Assembly (NCBI GenBank): GCA_964355075.1
Contig: CAYHCF010000012.1
Span: 1 to 64,000, forward strand
Direction: 5' to 3'
DNA: 64,000 nucleotides
Origin: B1 sp964355075
Lineage (GTDB): Bacteria; Bacteroidota; Bacteroidia; UKL13-3
This document shows, one piece after another, positions 41,733 to 52,200 of this stretch. Within the stretch, counting starts at the first letter, position 1. Each line of letters opens with the position of its first letter. A model generated the notes under the pieces. That model worked only from the letters and a program-made list of their open reading frames with translations, ran no database searches and was not told the DNA's origin. A program made the position numbers and the translations under genes.

Positions 41733-42320
41733 ATGAAATTTGAAGAGGCCGAGAAGTTTATCCATAATAAATTAAAGTGTGAGATTCCTCATTCTTTATT
41801 TTACCACAGTTATGGGCATACCATGGACGTTTTGAATGCTGCAAATCAATTGGCCGAAATGGAATCTATTATCGGGGATGATTTATTATTGCTTCGTATA
41901 GCTGTTTTGCTTCATGATTCAGGATTTACTGTTCAATCTTCTAATCATGAGGAGATTGGATGCGAAATTGCCAGAAATATTTTACCCCAGTTTGATTTCA
42001 CTGAAAAGGAAATCGAGACCATTTGCGGGATGATTATGGCAACAAAAATACCTCAAACTCCGCACAACCATTTGGAAGAAATTATTTGTGATGCCGATTT
42101 GGATTATTTGGGCAGAGATGATTTTGAACCTATTGCCGACTCTTTATACAAAGAACTCGAAATTTATCATATTATCTCGGATGTAAATGACTGGAACCGA
42201 CTGCAATTGAAATTTCTGGAAAGTCATCATTACTTTTCCAAAAGCGCGCTATCTTTACGTCATGAAAAAAAACAAAAACACATGCAAAAAATTAAAGACA
42301 TCGTAAATTCGATTAAATAA
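41733..42320 (+). CDS. HD domain phosphohydrolase, paralogue 2
   Basis: 195-aa HD-superfamily protein, closely similar to the gene at 34045: 'FYHSYGHTMDVLNAA' (His), 'AVLLHDSGFTVQSSNHEEIGC' (HD), 'GMIMATKIPQTP' and 'IICDADLDYLGRDDFEPI' (Asp). All metal-ligand positions are kept. It follows the adenylate cyclase gene by 79 bases and precedes the universal stress gene by 7, so it may share a transcript with one or both. Cyclic-nucleotide hydrolysis is a possibility, not shown. Confidence 0.82.
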   Translation: MKFEEAEKFIHNKLKCEIPHSLFYHSYGHTMDVLNAANQLAEMESIIGDDLLLLRIAVLLHDSGFTVQSSNHEEIGCEIARNILPQFDFTEKEIETICGMIMATKIPQTPHNHLEEIICDADLDYLGRDDFEPIADSLYKELEIYHIISDVNDWNRLQLKFLESHHYFSKSALSLRHEKKQKHMQKIKDIVNSIK

Positions 42321-42327
42321 TACTACT

Positions 42328-43155
42328 ATGAGCCAAAAACCAATAATCCTTGTACCTACTGATTTCACTGCCGTTGGAGATAGTGCAGTACAATATGCTG
42401 TCAGACTTTCAAAAATACTGAATGCCCGGATTGAATTGCTTCATGTCGTGGGGAATTCAAAAGACCCTTCCATGGCAAAAGTTGCGCTTTCAGGACTTGC
42501 CACTAAGCTTGAAAAAGAGAAAATAGAGGTTATTACCCGGATTGAAAGCGGGAATATTTTTGATGATATTGGCAAAGTTGCCCATGAAATAGAAGCTAGG
42601 TTAATAGTGATGGGAACCCATGGTGTGAAAGGCATGCAGCATGTTTTGGGTTCTAAAGCATTAAAGGTAATTACCAATTCGGATGTGCCTTTTATTGTGG
42701 TTCAAAAGAAACCTATGAAACCCGAAGGCTTTAAAAATATTGTGATACCGGTTGACTTTAACCAGGAAGTTAAACAGAGTATTAAATATGCATGGGAAAT
42801 AGGAAAATACTTCCAATCGAAAATTCACATTGTTTACGTAAAGGAAAAGGATCCCTACATAGCCGCTAAAATTGAACGCAATATTCCTTTTGCCAAAGAA
42901 CTTTTTAAGGAAAACAAGGTTGCCTACGAAATAATTGAATTAGAGAAGAAAGATTTTATTAAGGAAGTAATGAAGTATAGCCAAACTGTTGATGCCGATT
43001 TGCTAACCATTATCAATAACCACGAAAATATTATGACTTATTTCGGAGGTTCCTTTGAACAAACCATCATTGGAAATACCGAAGAAATTCCAGTACTGGT
43101 TATTAATCAGATCTCTTCCATTATGGCCTATAGCTTTAGCATCTATTTTGGATAA
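42328..43155 (+). CDS. Universal stress protein with two Usp domains
   Basis: 275-aa tandem UspA protein. Domain 1 (about 1-140) starts 'IILVPTDFTAVGDSAVQYA' and has 'LIVMGTHGVKGMQHVLGSKA' (nucleotide-binding GxxG-like loop) and 'VPFIVVQKKP'. Domain 2 (about 145-275) starts 'NIVIPVDFNQEVKQSIKYA' and ends 'IGNTEEIPVLVI' with a weaker loop. Role in stress response is general to the family. It lies 7 bases after the HD gene, suggesting co-transcription. Confidence 0.88.
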   Translation: MSQKPIILVPTDFTAVGDSAVQYAVRLSKILNARIELLHVVGNSKDPSMAKVALSGLATKLEKEKIEVITRIESGNIFDDIGKVAHEIEARLIVMGTHGVKGMQHVLGSKALKVITNSDVPFIVVQKKPMKPEGFKNIVIPVDFNQEVKQSIKYAWEIGKYFQSKIHIVYVKEKDPYIAAKIERNIPFAKELFKENKVAYEIIELEKKDFIKEVMKYSQTVDADLLTIINNHENIMTYFGGSFEQTIIGNTEEIPVLVINQISSIMAYSFSIYFG

Positions 43156-43242
43156 GGTCTGAACCAAAAAAGTATCGGACTTATGCGTGAATCCAATTAT
43201 TATTTCATTGGAAAAATTGCTAAATATTAATTTCGGGTTATG

Positions 43243-43250
43243 TATGTTTG
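43243..43250 (+). promoter_or_regulatory. -7 promoter box for the polyprenyl synthase gene
   Basis: TATGTTTG fits TAnnTTTG, 7 bases before the ATG at 43258; an ATTG near 43216-43219 is at -33 spacing. Confidence 0.6.
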
Positions 43251-43257
43251 AACCGAA

Positions 43258-44226
43258 ATGACAAATTATACCGATCTTCTTAACCTCATCAAGGCTAAAA
43301 TAGCTTCCACAACCTTTGGTACCAATCCAAAAAATTTGTATGACCCTATTGATTATATGATGCAGCTGGGCGGAAAACGCCTTCGTCCTGTTCTTACTTT
43401 GATGGCTTGTGAATTGTTTGACAAGGATGTAAAAAAGGCATTAAATGCCGCTTTAGCGATTGAAGTATTTCATAATTTCACCCTGGTTCATGATGATATT
43501 ATGGACAATGCACCCTTAAGAAGAGGAAAGGAAACCATTTATAAAAAGTGGGATCTGCCCGTTGCTATCTTAAGTGGGGATCTGATGATGATTAAAGCGG
43601 TAGAACTATTGGCCAGAACACAAAATACATCCCTGCTTCCCATTCTTGAAGTATTTAATAAAACTGCTGCCGAAGTTTGCGAGGGACAACAAATTGACAT
43701 GAATTTTGAAACCACCTTTAACGTGAAACAGGAAGAATACCTGGAGATGATCACTTTAAAAACCGCAGTATTGCTTGGCGGAGCTTTGAAAATAGGTGCT
43801 TTAATAGGTGGTGCGCCTATGGAAGATGCAAATCACCTTTACGATTTTGGAAAGAATATTGGTATTGCCTTCCAAATCCAGGACGATATTTTAGATAGCT
43901 TTGGGAAGGAAGCTGAAATTGGAAAACGAATTGGGGGTGACATCGCCTCCAACAAAAAAACCTTATTATGGATCGAACTGATTGAGTCGGCACAAAAAGA
44001 TGATCTATCCATTTTAAATTCTCTTTTAAATGAAACCGATGAAAACAGGAAAATAGCTGAAGTATTGAAACTGTATGAAAAGTATCAGATCAAACAATTT
44101 GCCGAACAAAAGAAACAACAATTTTTAGACAAATCTTTTAATCACCTGGCGCTAGTAAATGTTTCGGTTGAACGCAAATTAGTTTTGCAACAAACTGCAA
44201 ATGAATTGATGAGCCGGATGAGTTGA
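43258..44226 (+). CDS. Polyprenyl diphosphate synthase
   Basis: 322-aa trans-isoprenyl diphosphate synthase. 'GGKRLRPVLTLMAC', first Asp-rich motif 'HDDIMDNAPLRRGKET', and second motif 'QIQDDILDSFG' are all intact. It condenses isopentenyl diphosphate units; product may be octaprenyl or similar for quinones, or farnesyl/geranylgeranyl diphosphate; length cannot be decided from sequence alone. It has its own promoter box. Confidence 0.9.
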   Translation: MTNYTDLLNLIKAKIASTTFGTNPKNLYDPIDYMMQLGGKRLRPVLTLMACELFDKDVKKALNAALAIEVFHNFTLVHDDIMDNAPLRRGKETIYKKWDLPVAILSGDLMMIKAVELLARTQNTSLLPILEVFNKTAAEVCEGQQIDMNFETTFNVKQEEYLEMITLKTAVLLGGALKIGALIGGAPMEDANHLYDFGKNIGIAFQIQDDILDSFGKEAEIGKRIGGDIASNKKTLLWIELIESAQKDDLSILNSLLNETDENRKIAEVLKLYEKYQIKQFAEQKKQQFLDKSFNHLALVNVSVERKLVLQQTANELMSRMS

Positions 44227-44296
44227 AGGGATAAAACTCCTGCTATTGAATTATTAAAAATATCATTTGAAATAAATAATTAATTTTTCTGTTGGT

Positions 44297-46396
44297 TCAT
44301 GAAATCCTGCCCCATTTGGCCGTTTTTTTATAAAGTGCATAATGTTCGGCCAATGGCTTATTAACCTCTAATTTTAGGTTCGGATCCTGATCCAATATCT
44401 CCTGAGCAGCAATCCGGGCCAAAGTTAGAATGTTTGAATCTTTTGCCAGGTCAGCAATTTTTAAATCCAGAATGCCCGATTGCGCCGTTCCTTCTAATTG
44501 CCCCGGACCACGTAATTTCAAATCTACTTCAGCAATTTTAAAACCGTCATTGGTTTCGCATAAGGTCTTCAACCTTTGTTTGGCTTCTTTGGTAAGTTTA
44601 TAATCACTCATTAAAATACAATAGGACTGATCTGCCCCTCGTCCTACTCTTCCCCGCAACTGATGCAATTGCGATAAGCCGAATTTCTGTGCACTTTCAA
44701 TAACCATAATACTTGCATTGGGAACATCAACTCCTACTTCAATAACCGTAGTTGCCACCATAATCTGAGTTTCTCCTTTTACAAATCGTTTCATTTCCAT
44801 TGCCTTTTCGGCTGCCTTTAACTTGCCGTGCACCATACTTACATGGTAGTTAGGTTCCCGAAACTCTCTGCATATGCTTTCATATCCTTCAAGCAGGTTC
44901 TTAAAACTTAAGGTTTCAGATTCATCAATCAAGGGATAAACAATATAGATCTGTCGTCCTTTAGCCATTTCATTTTTCATAAATCCAAAAACGGCCAATC
45001 GGTTCGTATCAAAACGCAAAAGAGTTCGAATAGGTTTCCTGCCTGCCGGCATTTCGTCAATAACAGAAATATCCAAATCACCGTACAATGTCATTGCCAG
45101 CGTGCGGGGAATGGGTGTTGCCGTCATGACTAAAACATGTGGAGGAAACTTGTTCTTTTGCCAGAGTTTTGCTCTTTGTTCCACCCCAAAGCGATGTTGT
45201 TCATCCACAATGGCCATTCCCAGATTTTTAAACTGAACCTTTGTTTCAATTAAAGCATGTGTACCTATCAAAATATGTAGTTCGCCATTTTCAAGTCCTT
45301 CATGTATCAGCTTTCTTTCTTTAGCGCCGGTTGCTCCTCGTAATAATTTTACGTTTACCGGTAAATCTTTTAACAACTTTTTTAAGGTCTCATAATGCTG
45401 ATTAGCCAGAATTTCAGTTGGAGCCATCATACAAGCCTGATATCCGTTATCAATGGCCATAAGCATGCTCATTAACGCTACAACCGTTTTGCCGCTTCCT
45501 ACATCACCCTGAACCAAACGATTCATCTGAATACCCCTTTTAACATCTACCCGTATTTCTTTGATAACCCTTTTTTGTGCCTGGGTTAATTCAAAAGGAA
45601 GGCAATCTTTATAGAATGTATTAAAGAGTTCTCCGATATGCTCCAGTTTAATTCCATTTACCAATTGATTTCTTTTCATCTTGAACCGAAGCAGGCGCAA
45701 TTGAATAAAAAAGAACTCCTCAAACTTTAATCTCATTTCGGCCGAAACAAGTGTGCTTAGGTTCTGCGGAAAATGAATCTGCTGCAAGGCTTGTTGCCGT
45801 TCTATTAATTTATATTGAACACAGAGCCGTTGCGGGAGGTCTTCTTCCACATAAAACCGGGGATCAAGAATCAGTGTATTTAGCATTTTCATTAACGCCT
45901 TTGAATCTAATCCCCTCGCTCTCATTTTTTCGGTAACCGAATACAAAGGCATAATGTGCAGGTATTTTTTTGTTTCCACATCATCAGGATCATCCATATT
46001 TGGATGCACCATATTAATTACACCGTTAAACGCTGTGGGTTTTCCAAATACCAGATAAACCTTTTTTGGTTTCAGCACATCCTTTAACCACCTATGTCCC
46101 TGAAACCAGACTAACTCAATAACACCCGTTTCATCACGCAATTCAGCCACTAATCTCTGACCTCCTTTTTGACCAATGGTTCTCATATTTGATAATGTGC
46201 CTTTGAGCTGAATATAGGGCATATCGTCACTGATCTCTGCTATTTTATAGGTTTTACTTCTATCCACATGCCGGTAAGGAAAATGAAAAAGCAGATCGTT
46301 GAAAGTAAAAATTTCCAACTCCTTTTTAAGCAATTCAGCTTTTGCAGGACCAACGCCTTTCAGGTATTCGATAGGTGTACTTAAATAGGAATTCAT
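44297..46396 (-). CDS. recG: ATP-dependent DNA helicase RecG
   Basis: 699-aa RecG. The N-terminal wedge domain ('YLKGVGPAKAELLKKEL', OB-fold to about residue 200) is followed by the SF2 helicase core: Walker A 'QGDVGSGKTVVAL', DExH 'VDEQHRFGVEQR', motif III 'MTATPIPRTLAM', and C-terminal 'QLRGRVGRG'. It remodels stalled replication forks and Holliday junctions. Upstream lies TATATTGCG close to the start as a possible -7 region. Length is standard. Confidence 0.95.
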   Translation of the reverse strand: MNSYLSTPIEYLKGVGPAKAELLKKELEIFTFNDLLFHFPYRHVDRSKTYKIAEISDDMPYIQLKGTLSNMRTIGQKGGQRLVAELRDETGVIELVWFQGHRWLKDVLKPKKVYLVFGKPTAFNGVINMVHPNMDDPDDVETKKYLHIMPLYSVTEKMRARGLDSKALMKMLNTLILDPRFYVEEDLPQRLCVQYKLIERQQALQQIHFPQNLSTLVSAEMRLKFEEFFFIQLRLLRFKMKRNQLVNGIKLEHIGELFNTFYKDCLPFELTQAQKRVIKEIRVDVKRGIQMNRLVQGDVGSGKTVVALMSMLMAIDNGYQACMMAPTEILANQHYETLKKLLKDLPVNVKLLRGATGAKERKLIHEGLENGELHILIGTHALIETKVQFKNLGMAIVDEQHRFGVEQRAKLWQKNKFPPHVLVMTATPIPRTLAMTLYGDLDISVIDEMPAGRKPIRTLLRFDTNRLAVFGFMKNEMAKGRQIYIVYPLIDESETLSFKNLLEGYESICREFREPNYHVSMVHGKLKAAEKAMEMKRFVKGETQIMVATTVIEVGVDVPNASIMVIESAQKFGLSQLHQLRGRVGRGADQSYCILMSDYKLTKEAKQRLKTLCETNDGFKIAEVDLKLRGPGQLEGTAQSGILDLKIADLAKDSNILTLARIAAQEILDQDPNLKLEVNKPLAEHYALYKKTAKWGRIS

Positions 46397-46450
46397 GCGA
46401 ACGCAATATAATAAAAAATCCCCTCCTTGGCGGGGCAGGGGTGGGTGCTT
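46397..46450. repeat. Short GC-rich hairpin repeat between recG and the WG-repeat gene
   Basis: AATCCCCTCCTTGGCGGGGC followed by AGGGGTGGG (about 46418-46444) can fold as a hairpin and is unlike the surrounding AT-rich DNA. It lies in the divergent promoter region. Confidence 0.5.
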
Positions 46451-46554
46451 GAATGTTGGCGGATCTCAATAGCAAAAAACCAATTTCGCATCCAATTTCG
46501 CACAATGTAGAAATCTTTTTACGCCAACCTAAATTGTATTCATACTTTTGCGGC

Positions 46555-47667
46555 ATGAAAAATTTGTTATTTGCAGTTTTATTTCTTTTTGGTTTGCAAG
46601 CTTCGGCTCAGCATTTATACCCGATTGCCAAGAAAAAAAAATGGGGCTATATGGATGCGAACGGTAAAATTTCCATAGATTTTAAGTATGACCTGGCACA
46701 AAATTTCAATGAAGGTTTTGCCTCAGTAGCCTTAGGGAACATGCCTTGTTTGATTGATGCCAAAGAAAACCGAATCATAGATACGGGATTATATCAGTAT
46801 ATCGGTACTTTTTCAAATGGATTGGTTTCCGTAATGGATTATAAATACCGGCGCTTTTATCTGAATGCAAAAGGAAAAGTAGTATTAACCATGCCCTCCG
46901 AAATTTATGATGCCCGCACCTTTTACAAAGGAATAGCCCGGGTTGGCAAAAAAATAGATATTGTTCAAAATAAATTTGGGTTCGACATCAGTAATTTGGG
47001 TTATAAATTTGCATATATCAAAAAAGATGGCAGCTATTTAACGGGTTTTGATTTTGATGATGGGGATGATTTTGAAGAAAATCCAGCCAGAATAATGATA
47101 GGTCAGCAATTTGGGCTATTAGATTCCTCTGGTAAAGTAATTGCTACCGCCCAATACAGTACCTTAAGTAGTTTTAATGATAGCGTAGCCGCTTTCTCGA
47201 TTACCGGAAAATTCGGCTATTTGAACAAAGCCGGCGATATAATTATTCCTGCCCAATTTATGTATGCCAAAGAGTTCAATGAAGGTTTGGCAGCTATAGA
47301 AGTAGAAGGGAAAATGGGATTTATAAACAAAGCCGGAATTCTGGTTATACCTGCCTTGTATGATAATGTTCGACCGTATTCAGAAGGCCGAGCAGCTGTT
47401 CTCCTTAACGGCAAATGGGCATTTGTGGATGCAAATGGAAAATATATTTACCAACCCTTCTTCGACGAAGCCGGATATTATAACGAAGGCCTTTGTCCGG
47501 TAAAGTTAAAAGGGAAATGGGGAGCCATCGATTTAGAAGGTCATATTGTGGTTCCATTCGATTTTGAAAATGTTGGTATTTTTGAAGACGGTTTGGCTGA
47601 AGTAATATTTAGAGGCATTAACCTATATGTGAATACCCGTGGCGAACTGCTGCCCAAAATGGAATAA
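46555..47667 (+). CDS. Secreted WG-repeat protein
   Basis: 370-aa protein. A signal peptide ('LLFAVLFLFGLQASAQ') is followed by about seven WG repeats, e.g. 'KKKWGYMDANGKISIDFKY', 'KFGYLNKAGDIIIPAQF', 'GKMGFINKAGILVIPALY', 'GKWAFVDANGKYIYQPFF', 'GKWGAIDLEGHIVVPFDF'. WG repeats form exported or surface beta structures of unknown function in Bacteroidota. The ATG at 46555 is chosen over upstream in-frame starts because it begins a signal peptide and CATACTTTTGCGGC just before it resembles a -7 region. Confidence 0.88.
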   Translation: MKNLLFAVLFLFGLQASAQHLYPIAKKKKWGYMDANGKISIDFKYDLAQNFNEGFASVALGNMPCLIDAKENRIIDTGLYQYIGTFSNGLVSVMDYKYRRFYLNAKGKVVLTMPSEIYDARTFYKGIARVGKKIDIVQNKFGFDISNLGYKFAYIKKDGSYLTGFDFDDGDDFEENPARIMIGQQFGLLDSSGKVIATAQYSTLSSFNDSVAAFSITGKFGYLNKAGDIIIPAQFMYAKEFNEGLAAIEVEGKMGFINKAGILVIPALYDNVRPYSEGRAAVLLNGKWAFVDANGKYIYQPFFDEAGYYNEGLCPVKLKGKWGAIDLEGHIVVPFDFENVGIFEDGLAEVIFRGINLYVNTRGELLPKME

Positions 47668-47981
47668 TGATTGTGTGCCTGAATTAAATATTGCTTAATT
47701 CGTGGCTAGCGGATCAAAATTAATGGCTCTATGTGATTTATAGTGAGTAAAATAATTTGGTTTCACAATTTCAATAGATATAGCATTATTATTTTTACCC
47801 TTTCTCGCAGATTTTAGAGATTAAATGGTAGATTTACGCAGATAAAATACTTTAATAATCTGCGAAATCTGCTGAAATCAGCGTTATCTGCGAGAACGGG
47901 AACCATTTTTAAAATATAACTACTTATGTAACGTAAGCAGAAATTCACCCAAAATATTCCACAAAGAGCCAAATAAATCCG
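47668..47981. repeat. Intergenic tract with repeat C, copy 5
   Basis: Copy 5 spans about 47797-47900: TACCCTTTCTCGCAGATTTT at one end and GCGTTATCTGCGAGAACGGG at the other. 47668-47796 and 47901-47981 show no recognisable feature. Confidence 0.7.
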
Positions 47982-48170
47982 CTAAATCTCATTCTGACTT
48001 TTCTGTTTTTGTGCCGCTTTTTCTTTCAATCTTTTCGCTTCTTTTAAACTTTTGTTCAGCATCCATTCTATTTGACCATTAACACTGCGAAATTCATCAG
48101 CAGCCCAATTTTCTACCGCTTTCATCGTTTCTGAATCTATCCGCAAGGCAAATGACTTTTTCTCAGACAT
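47982..48170 (-). CDS. Arc-like ribbon-helix-helix protein
   Basis: 62-aa protein with an Arc/MetJ-type RHH fold: 'KSFALRIDSETMKAVENWAADEFRSVNGQIEWMLNKSL', then a Lys/Gln-rich tail. The N-terminal beta strand residues ('FALRID') would contact DNA. It lies 6 bases after the SPFH gene on the same strand. This pairing recurs in bacterial genomes; the RHH protein could regulate the operon, which is inference. Confidence 0.78.
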   Translation of the reverse strand: MSEKKSFALRIDSETMKAVENWAADEFRSVNGQIEWMLNKSLKEAKRLKEKAAQKQKSQNEI

Positions 48171-48176
48171 TCTTCT

Positions 48177-49031
48177 TTATTGATTTAAAGTACCAGTATT
48201 TATCACAGGTTTTGTCTCACTGTCACCACATAAAACAACCATTAAATTACTCACCATGGTTGCTTTCCGGTCTTCATCAAAATGAATGATTTCTTTATCT
48301 GCTAATAGTTTTAATGCGCTTTCAACCATACCTACTGCGCCTTCTACAATTTTATGCCGGGCTGCTACCACAGCTGATGCTTGTTGTCTTCTTAACATAG
48401 AATGAGCTATTTCGGGGGCATAAGCTAAATAACCAATTCTCGACTCAATTACTTCAATTCCGGCAATTTCTAATCGTTCCGAAACTTCAAGTTCAAGCGC
48501 TTTGTTTACATCATCAAAATTTGTACTTAAGGTTACGATTGCCCTTTCATCTTCAAAATGGTCATATGGAAAAGAACCTGCCAGTTTCCTGACTGCTGAA
48601 TCCGTTTGAATTCTAATGAACTTTTCATAATTGTCAACTTCAAAGGTAGATTTAAAAGTATCGCTTACTTTCCAAACCAGGATCACACTTATCATAATGG
48701 GGTTTCCCATTTTGTCGTTCACCTTAATTTTTTCGCTTTCAAAGTTTCTGGCCCGCAATGACAAGGTAATTCTGTTGTAAAATGGATTTATCCAAAACAA
48801 ACCATTTTGCTTAACACTTCCTTTATAGTCGCCAAAAAGTAAAAGAACAATGGAGTTATTCGGACTTATTACCATCAAACCCTTTAACATTAATATCAGT
48901 ATGGGAAGCAATGAAATAGCCAATACTTTATTGTTTGAGCTTATGCCATATGCAATGAGTGCCGCCACAATGAGTATGATCAAAACGGCCAAATAACCAT
49001 TAAAAGGCTTAATAATTTTTTCTGTTTTCAT
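48177..49031 (-). CDS. SPFH/Band 7 domain membrane protein
   Basis: 284-aa SPFH (stomatin/prohibitin/flotillin/HflK) protein. Two N-terminal hydrophobic segments (about 12-30 and 35-55) are followed by the SPFH core: 'NSIVLLLFGDYKGSVKQNGLFWINPF', 'NFESEKIKVNDKMGNPIMISVILVWKV', 'LAYAPEIAHSMLRRQQASAVVAARHKIVEGAV'. Such proteins form ring scaffolds in the inner membrane, often with proteases. It forms a two-gene unit with the Arc-like gene. Confidence 0.85.
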   Translation of the reverse strand: MKTEKIIKPFNGYLAVLIILIVAALIAYGISSNNKVLAISLLPILILMLKGLMVISPNNSIVLLLFGDYKGSVKQNGLFWINPFYNRITLSLRARNFESEKIKVNDKMGNPIMISVILVWKVSDTFKSTFEVDNYEKFIRIQTDSAVRKLAGSFPYDHFEDERAIVTLSTNFDDVNKALELEVSERLEIAGIEVIESRIGYLAYAPEIAHSMLRRQQASAVVAARHKIVEGAVGMVESALKLLADKEIIHFDEDRKATMVSNLMVVLCGDSETKPVINTGTLNQ

Positions 49032-49239
49032 AATGTTTAATATTATATGATATCAATTTGATATCACAAATATATATGAAAATTTAATATTTACATGCGC
49101 ATTTCATGTTTCTTTCTCTTTCATTTCTATGTCGTAACCCCTATTTTTGCGGACTTTTAATTTGACAATTCTCCTATCCGGTAATTGAATAGTTTCAATC
49201 AATTAGCTTGAATATCAAATTAATACCAATGAATTTACC

Positions 49240-52200
49240 ATGACGAAATATACCGAATATAAAAAATTAGATTTCCCGGCATTTGAAGAGGAAATTTTGA
49301 AGTTTTGGAGCGAAAACAAAATTTTTGAACAAAGTGTAAGCAGTCGCGAAGGTGCCCCCGCTTTTGTGTTTTATGAAGGCCCGCCCAGTGCAAATGGCTT
49401 GCCCGGTATTCATCATGTGATGGCCCGTGCGGTGAAAGATGTCTTTTGCAGATACCATACCTTAAAAGGATTTCAGGTAAAACGTAAAGGGGGCTGGGAT
49501 ACTCATGGTTTGCCCATTGAACTTCAGGTTGAAAAAACTTTGGGAATAACCAAGGAAGATATTGGCAAAAAGATTTCGGTTGCCGAATACAATGATGCCT
49601 GTCGCAAGGATGTGATGAAATATACCGATATCTGGGACAAACTCACCAATCGCATGGGTTATTGGGTTGATCTGTCGGATCCCTATATCACTTACGAAAA
49701 CAACTATATTGAAAGCTTGTGGAATTTGTTGAAAATGTTATACGACAAAGGATATTTGTACAAAGGTTATACCATTCAACCCTATTCACCGGCTGCGGGA
49801 ACAGGCTTGAGCAGTCATGAGCTGAACCAACCCGGTACCTACAAAGATGTAAAAGACAATACTGTTGTTGCCCAGTTTAAAGTAATCGGTTTACCTTCTG
49901 TTTTTGAGAAAAATGATATTAAAATTGAAGGCGAATTATTTTTTATTGCCTGGACAACCACTCCCTGGACTTTGCCCTCTAATACAGCTTTGGCTGTTGG
50001 TGAAAAGATTAGCTATGCAGTTGTTAATACCTTTAATCAATATACGCATTTACCCATTACAGTTGTTTTAGCAAAGGAATTATTAGATAAATATTTCCCC
50101 TTAGAAAACGCGCAGCTTTCAATGGAAGATTACAAGAAAGATGGCAAAAAAATCCCATTTAAAGTGTTGGGTGAACTCAAAGGGAAAGACCTTGCTGGGA
50201 TTTGTTACGAACAGTTATTGCCATACGTAAAACCAACGGATGGAGACGCTTTTAAAGTAGTATTGGGCGATTTTGTGACTACTGAGGATGGAACAGGAAT
50301 TGTTCATATTGCTCCTAGTTTCGGTGCTGATGACTTTAGAGTTGCCAAACTGAATGGATTGGGGTCATTAACCCTTGTTGATAAAAGAGGCAGGTTTGTG
50401 GAAGAGATAAAGGATGAAATTTTCCCTTTAGGTGGCAAGCTTGTGAAAGAAGCCTATTTAACAGAAGAGGAAAAGGCCGCTGAGCTTGGCATCCAGCAGA
50501 TTCGTTTAGCGGGTATCATACCGAAATTGGAAAAATACCTGAGCGTTGATGAACTGATCGCTTTGAAACTTAAAATTGAAAACAAAGCCTTCAAAATTGA
50601 GAAATATGAGCATACCTACCCCCATTGCTGGCGAACGGATAAACCCATTCTATATTACCCCTTAGAAAGTTGGTTCATCAAAACAACCGCAGTGAAGGAA
50701 CGATTGGTTGAACTCAACAAAACCATCAACTGGAAACCTGAACACACGGGTACCGGTCGCTTTGGAAATTGGCTTGATAATCTGGTGGATTGGAATCTTT
50801 CTCGTTCCCGTTTTTGGGGAACCCCTCTGCCTATTTGGAGAACAGAAGATGGCAGTGAAGAAAAATGTATAGGTTCCATTGAAGAACTCAAACTCGAAAT
50901 AAAAAAATCGGTGGAAGCCGGTTTTTTAGCAACAAACTTTGAGATCGATGATTTGCACAAACCCTATGTTGATCAGGTGATTTTGGTTTCATCAAAGGGG
51001 GAAAAGATGCTTCGCGAAGCCGATTTAATTGATGTCTGGTTCGATAGTGGTGCAATGCCATACGCCCAATGGCACTGGCCTTTTGAAAACGAGGAAGTGT
51101 TCAGAAAAAATTTCCCGGCCGATTTTATCGCAGAAGGAGTTGACCAAACACGTGGATGGTTTTTTACTCTACATGCCTTAAGTGTTTTACTTTTCGACAG
51201 TATCAGCTATAAAAATGTAATTGCAAACGGTTTGGTTCTCGACAAAAACGGGAATAAAATGAGTAAGCGGGTGGGTAATGTGGTTGATCCTTTTAAAACC
51301 ATTGACCAATATGGTGCCGATTCCACACGTTGGTATATGCTCACAAACAGCGACCCATGGGATAATTTAAAATTTGACCTGGAAGGCGTGGCCGAAAGTC
51401 AAAGGAAATTTTTCGGCACACTTTATAATATCTATTCCTTTTTTGCATTATACGCCAATATTGATGGCTTTTCCTATAAAGAAGAAGAAATTCCGCTTGA
51501 GAAAAGGCCTGAAATTGACAGATGGATTTTGTCTCTGCTCAATACTTTGGTTCTAAAAGTGGGAAAACAAATGGACGCTTATGACCCCACTCCTGCCAAT
51601 CGAGCCATTCAGGATTTTGTGGGAGAAAACTTAAGTAATTGGTATGTACGCCTTTGTAGAAGGAGATTTTGGAAGGGTGAATATTCAACGGATAAAATTT
51701 CAGCATTTCAAACCCTTTATACCTGCTTGAACACAATCAGTAAATTGATTTCACCGGTTGCTCCTTTTTATGCCGATCGCTTATTCCGGGACTTAAATAC
51801 AGTAACAGGCAAAGAATCAAGTATTTCTGTTCATTTAAGTAATTTCCCTTTAGTTAATTATTCCTGGATCAACCCAGAATTGGAAGAGCAAATGGAGTAT
51901 GCACAAAAGATTTCCTCTTTGGTGCTTTCTTTACGCAAAAAAGAGAATATTAAAGTCCGTCAACCTCTGCAAAAAATTCTTATTCCACTCATTGACAAAA
52001 GAATAAAAGATGAAATTATCCATGTTAAGGACCTGATACTGGCTGAAGTAAATGTGAAGGAATTAGCATTTATCGATGCGATTGATAAGACCATAAAACC
52101 GAATTATAAGACTTTAGGGAAAAAAGTTGGCTCCAAAATGAAGGAAGTCGCCGCTAAAATCTTGGAATTTACCCAGGATCAAATCATTCAATTGGAGCAG

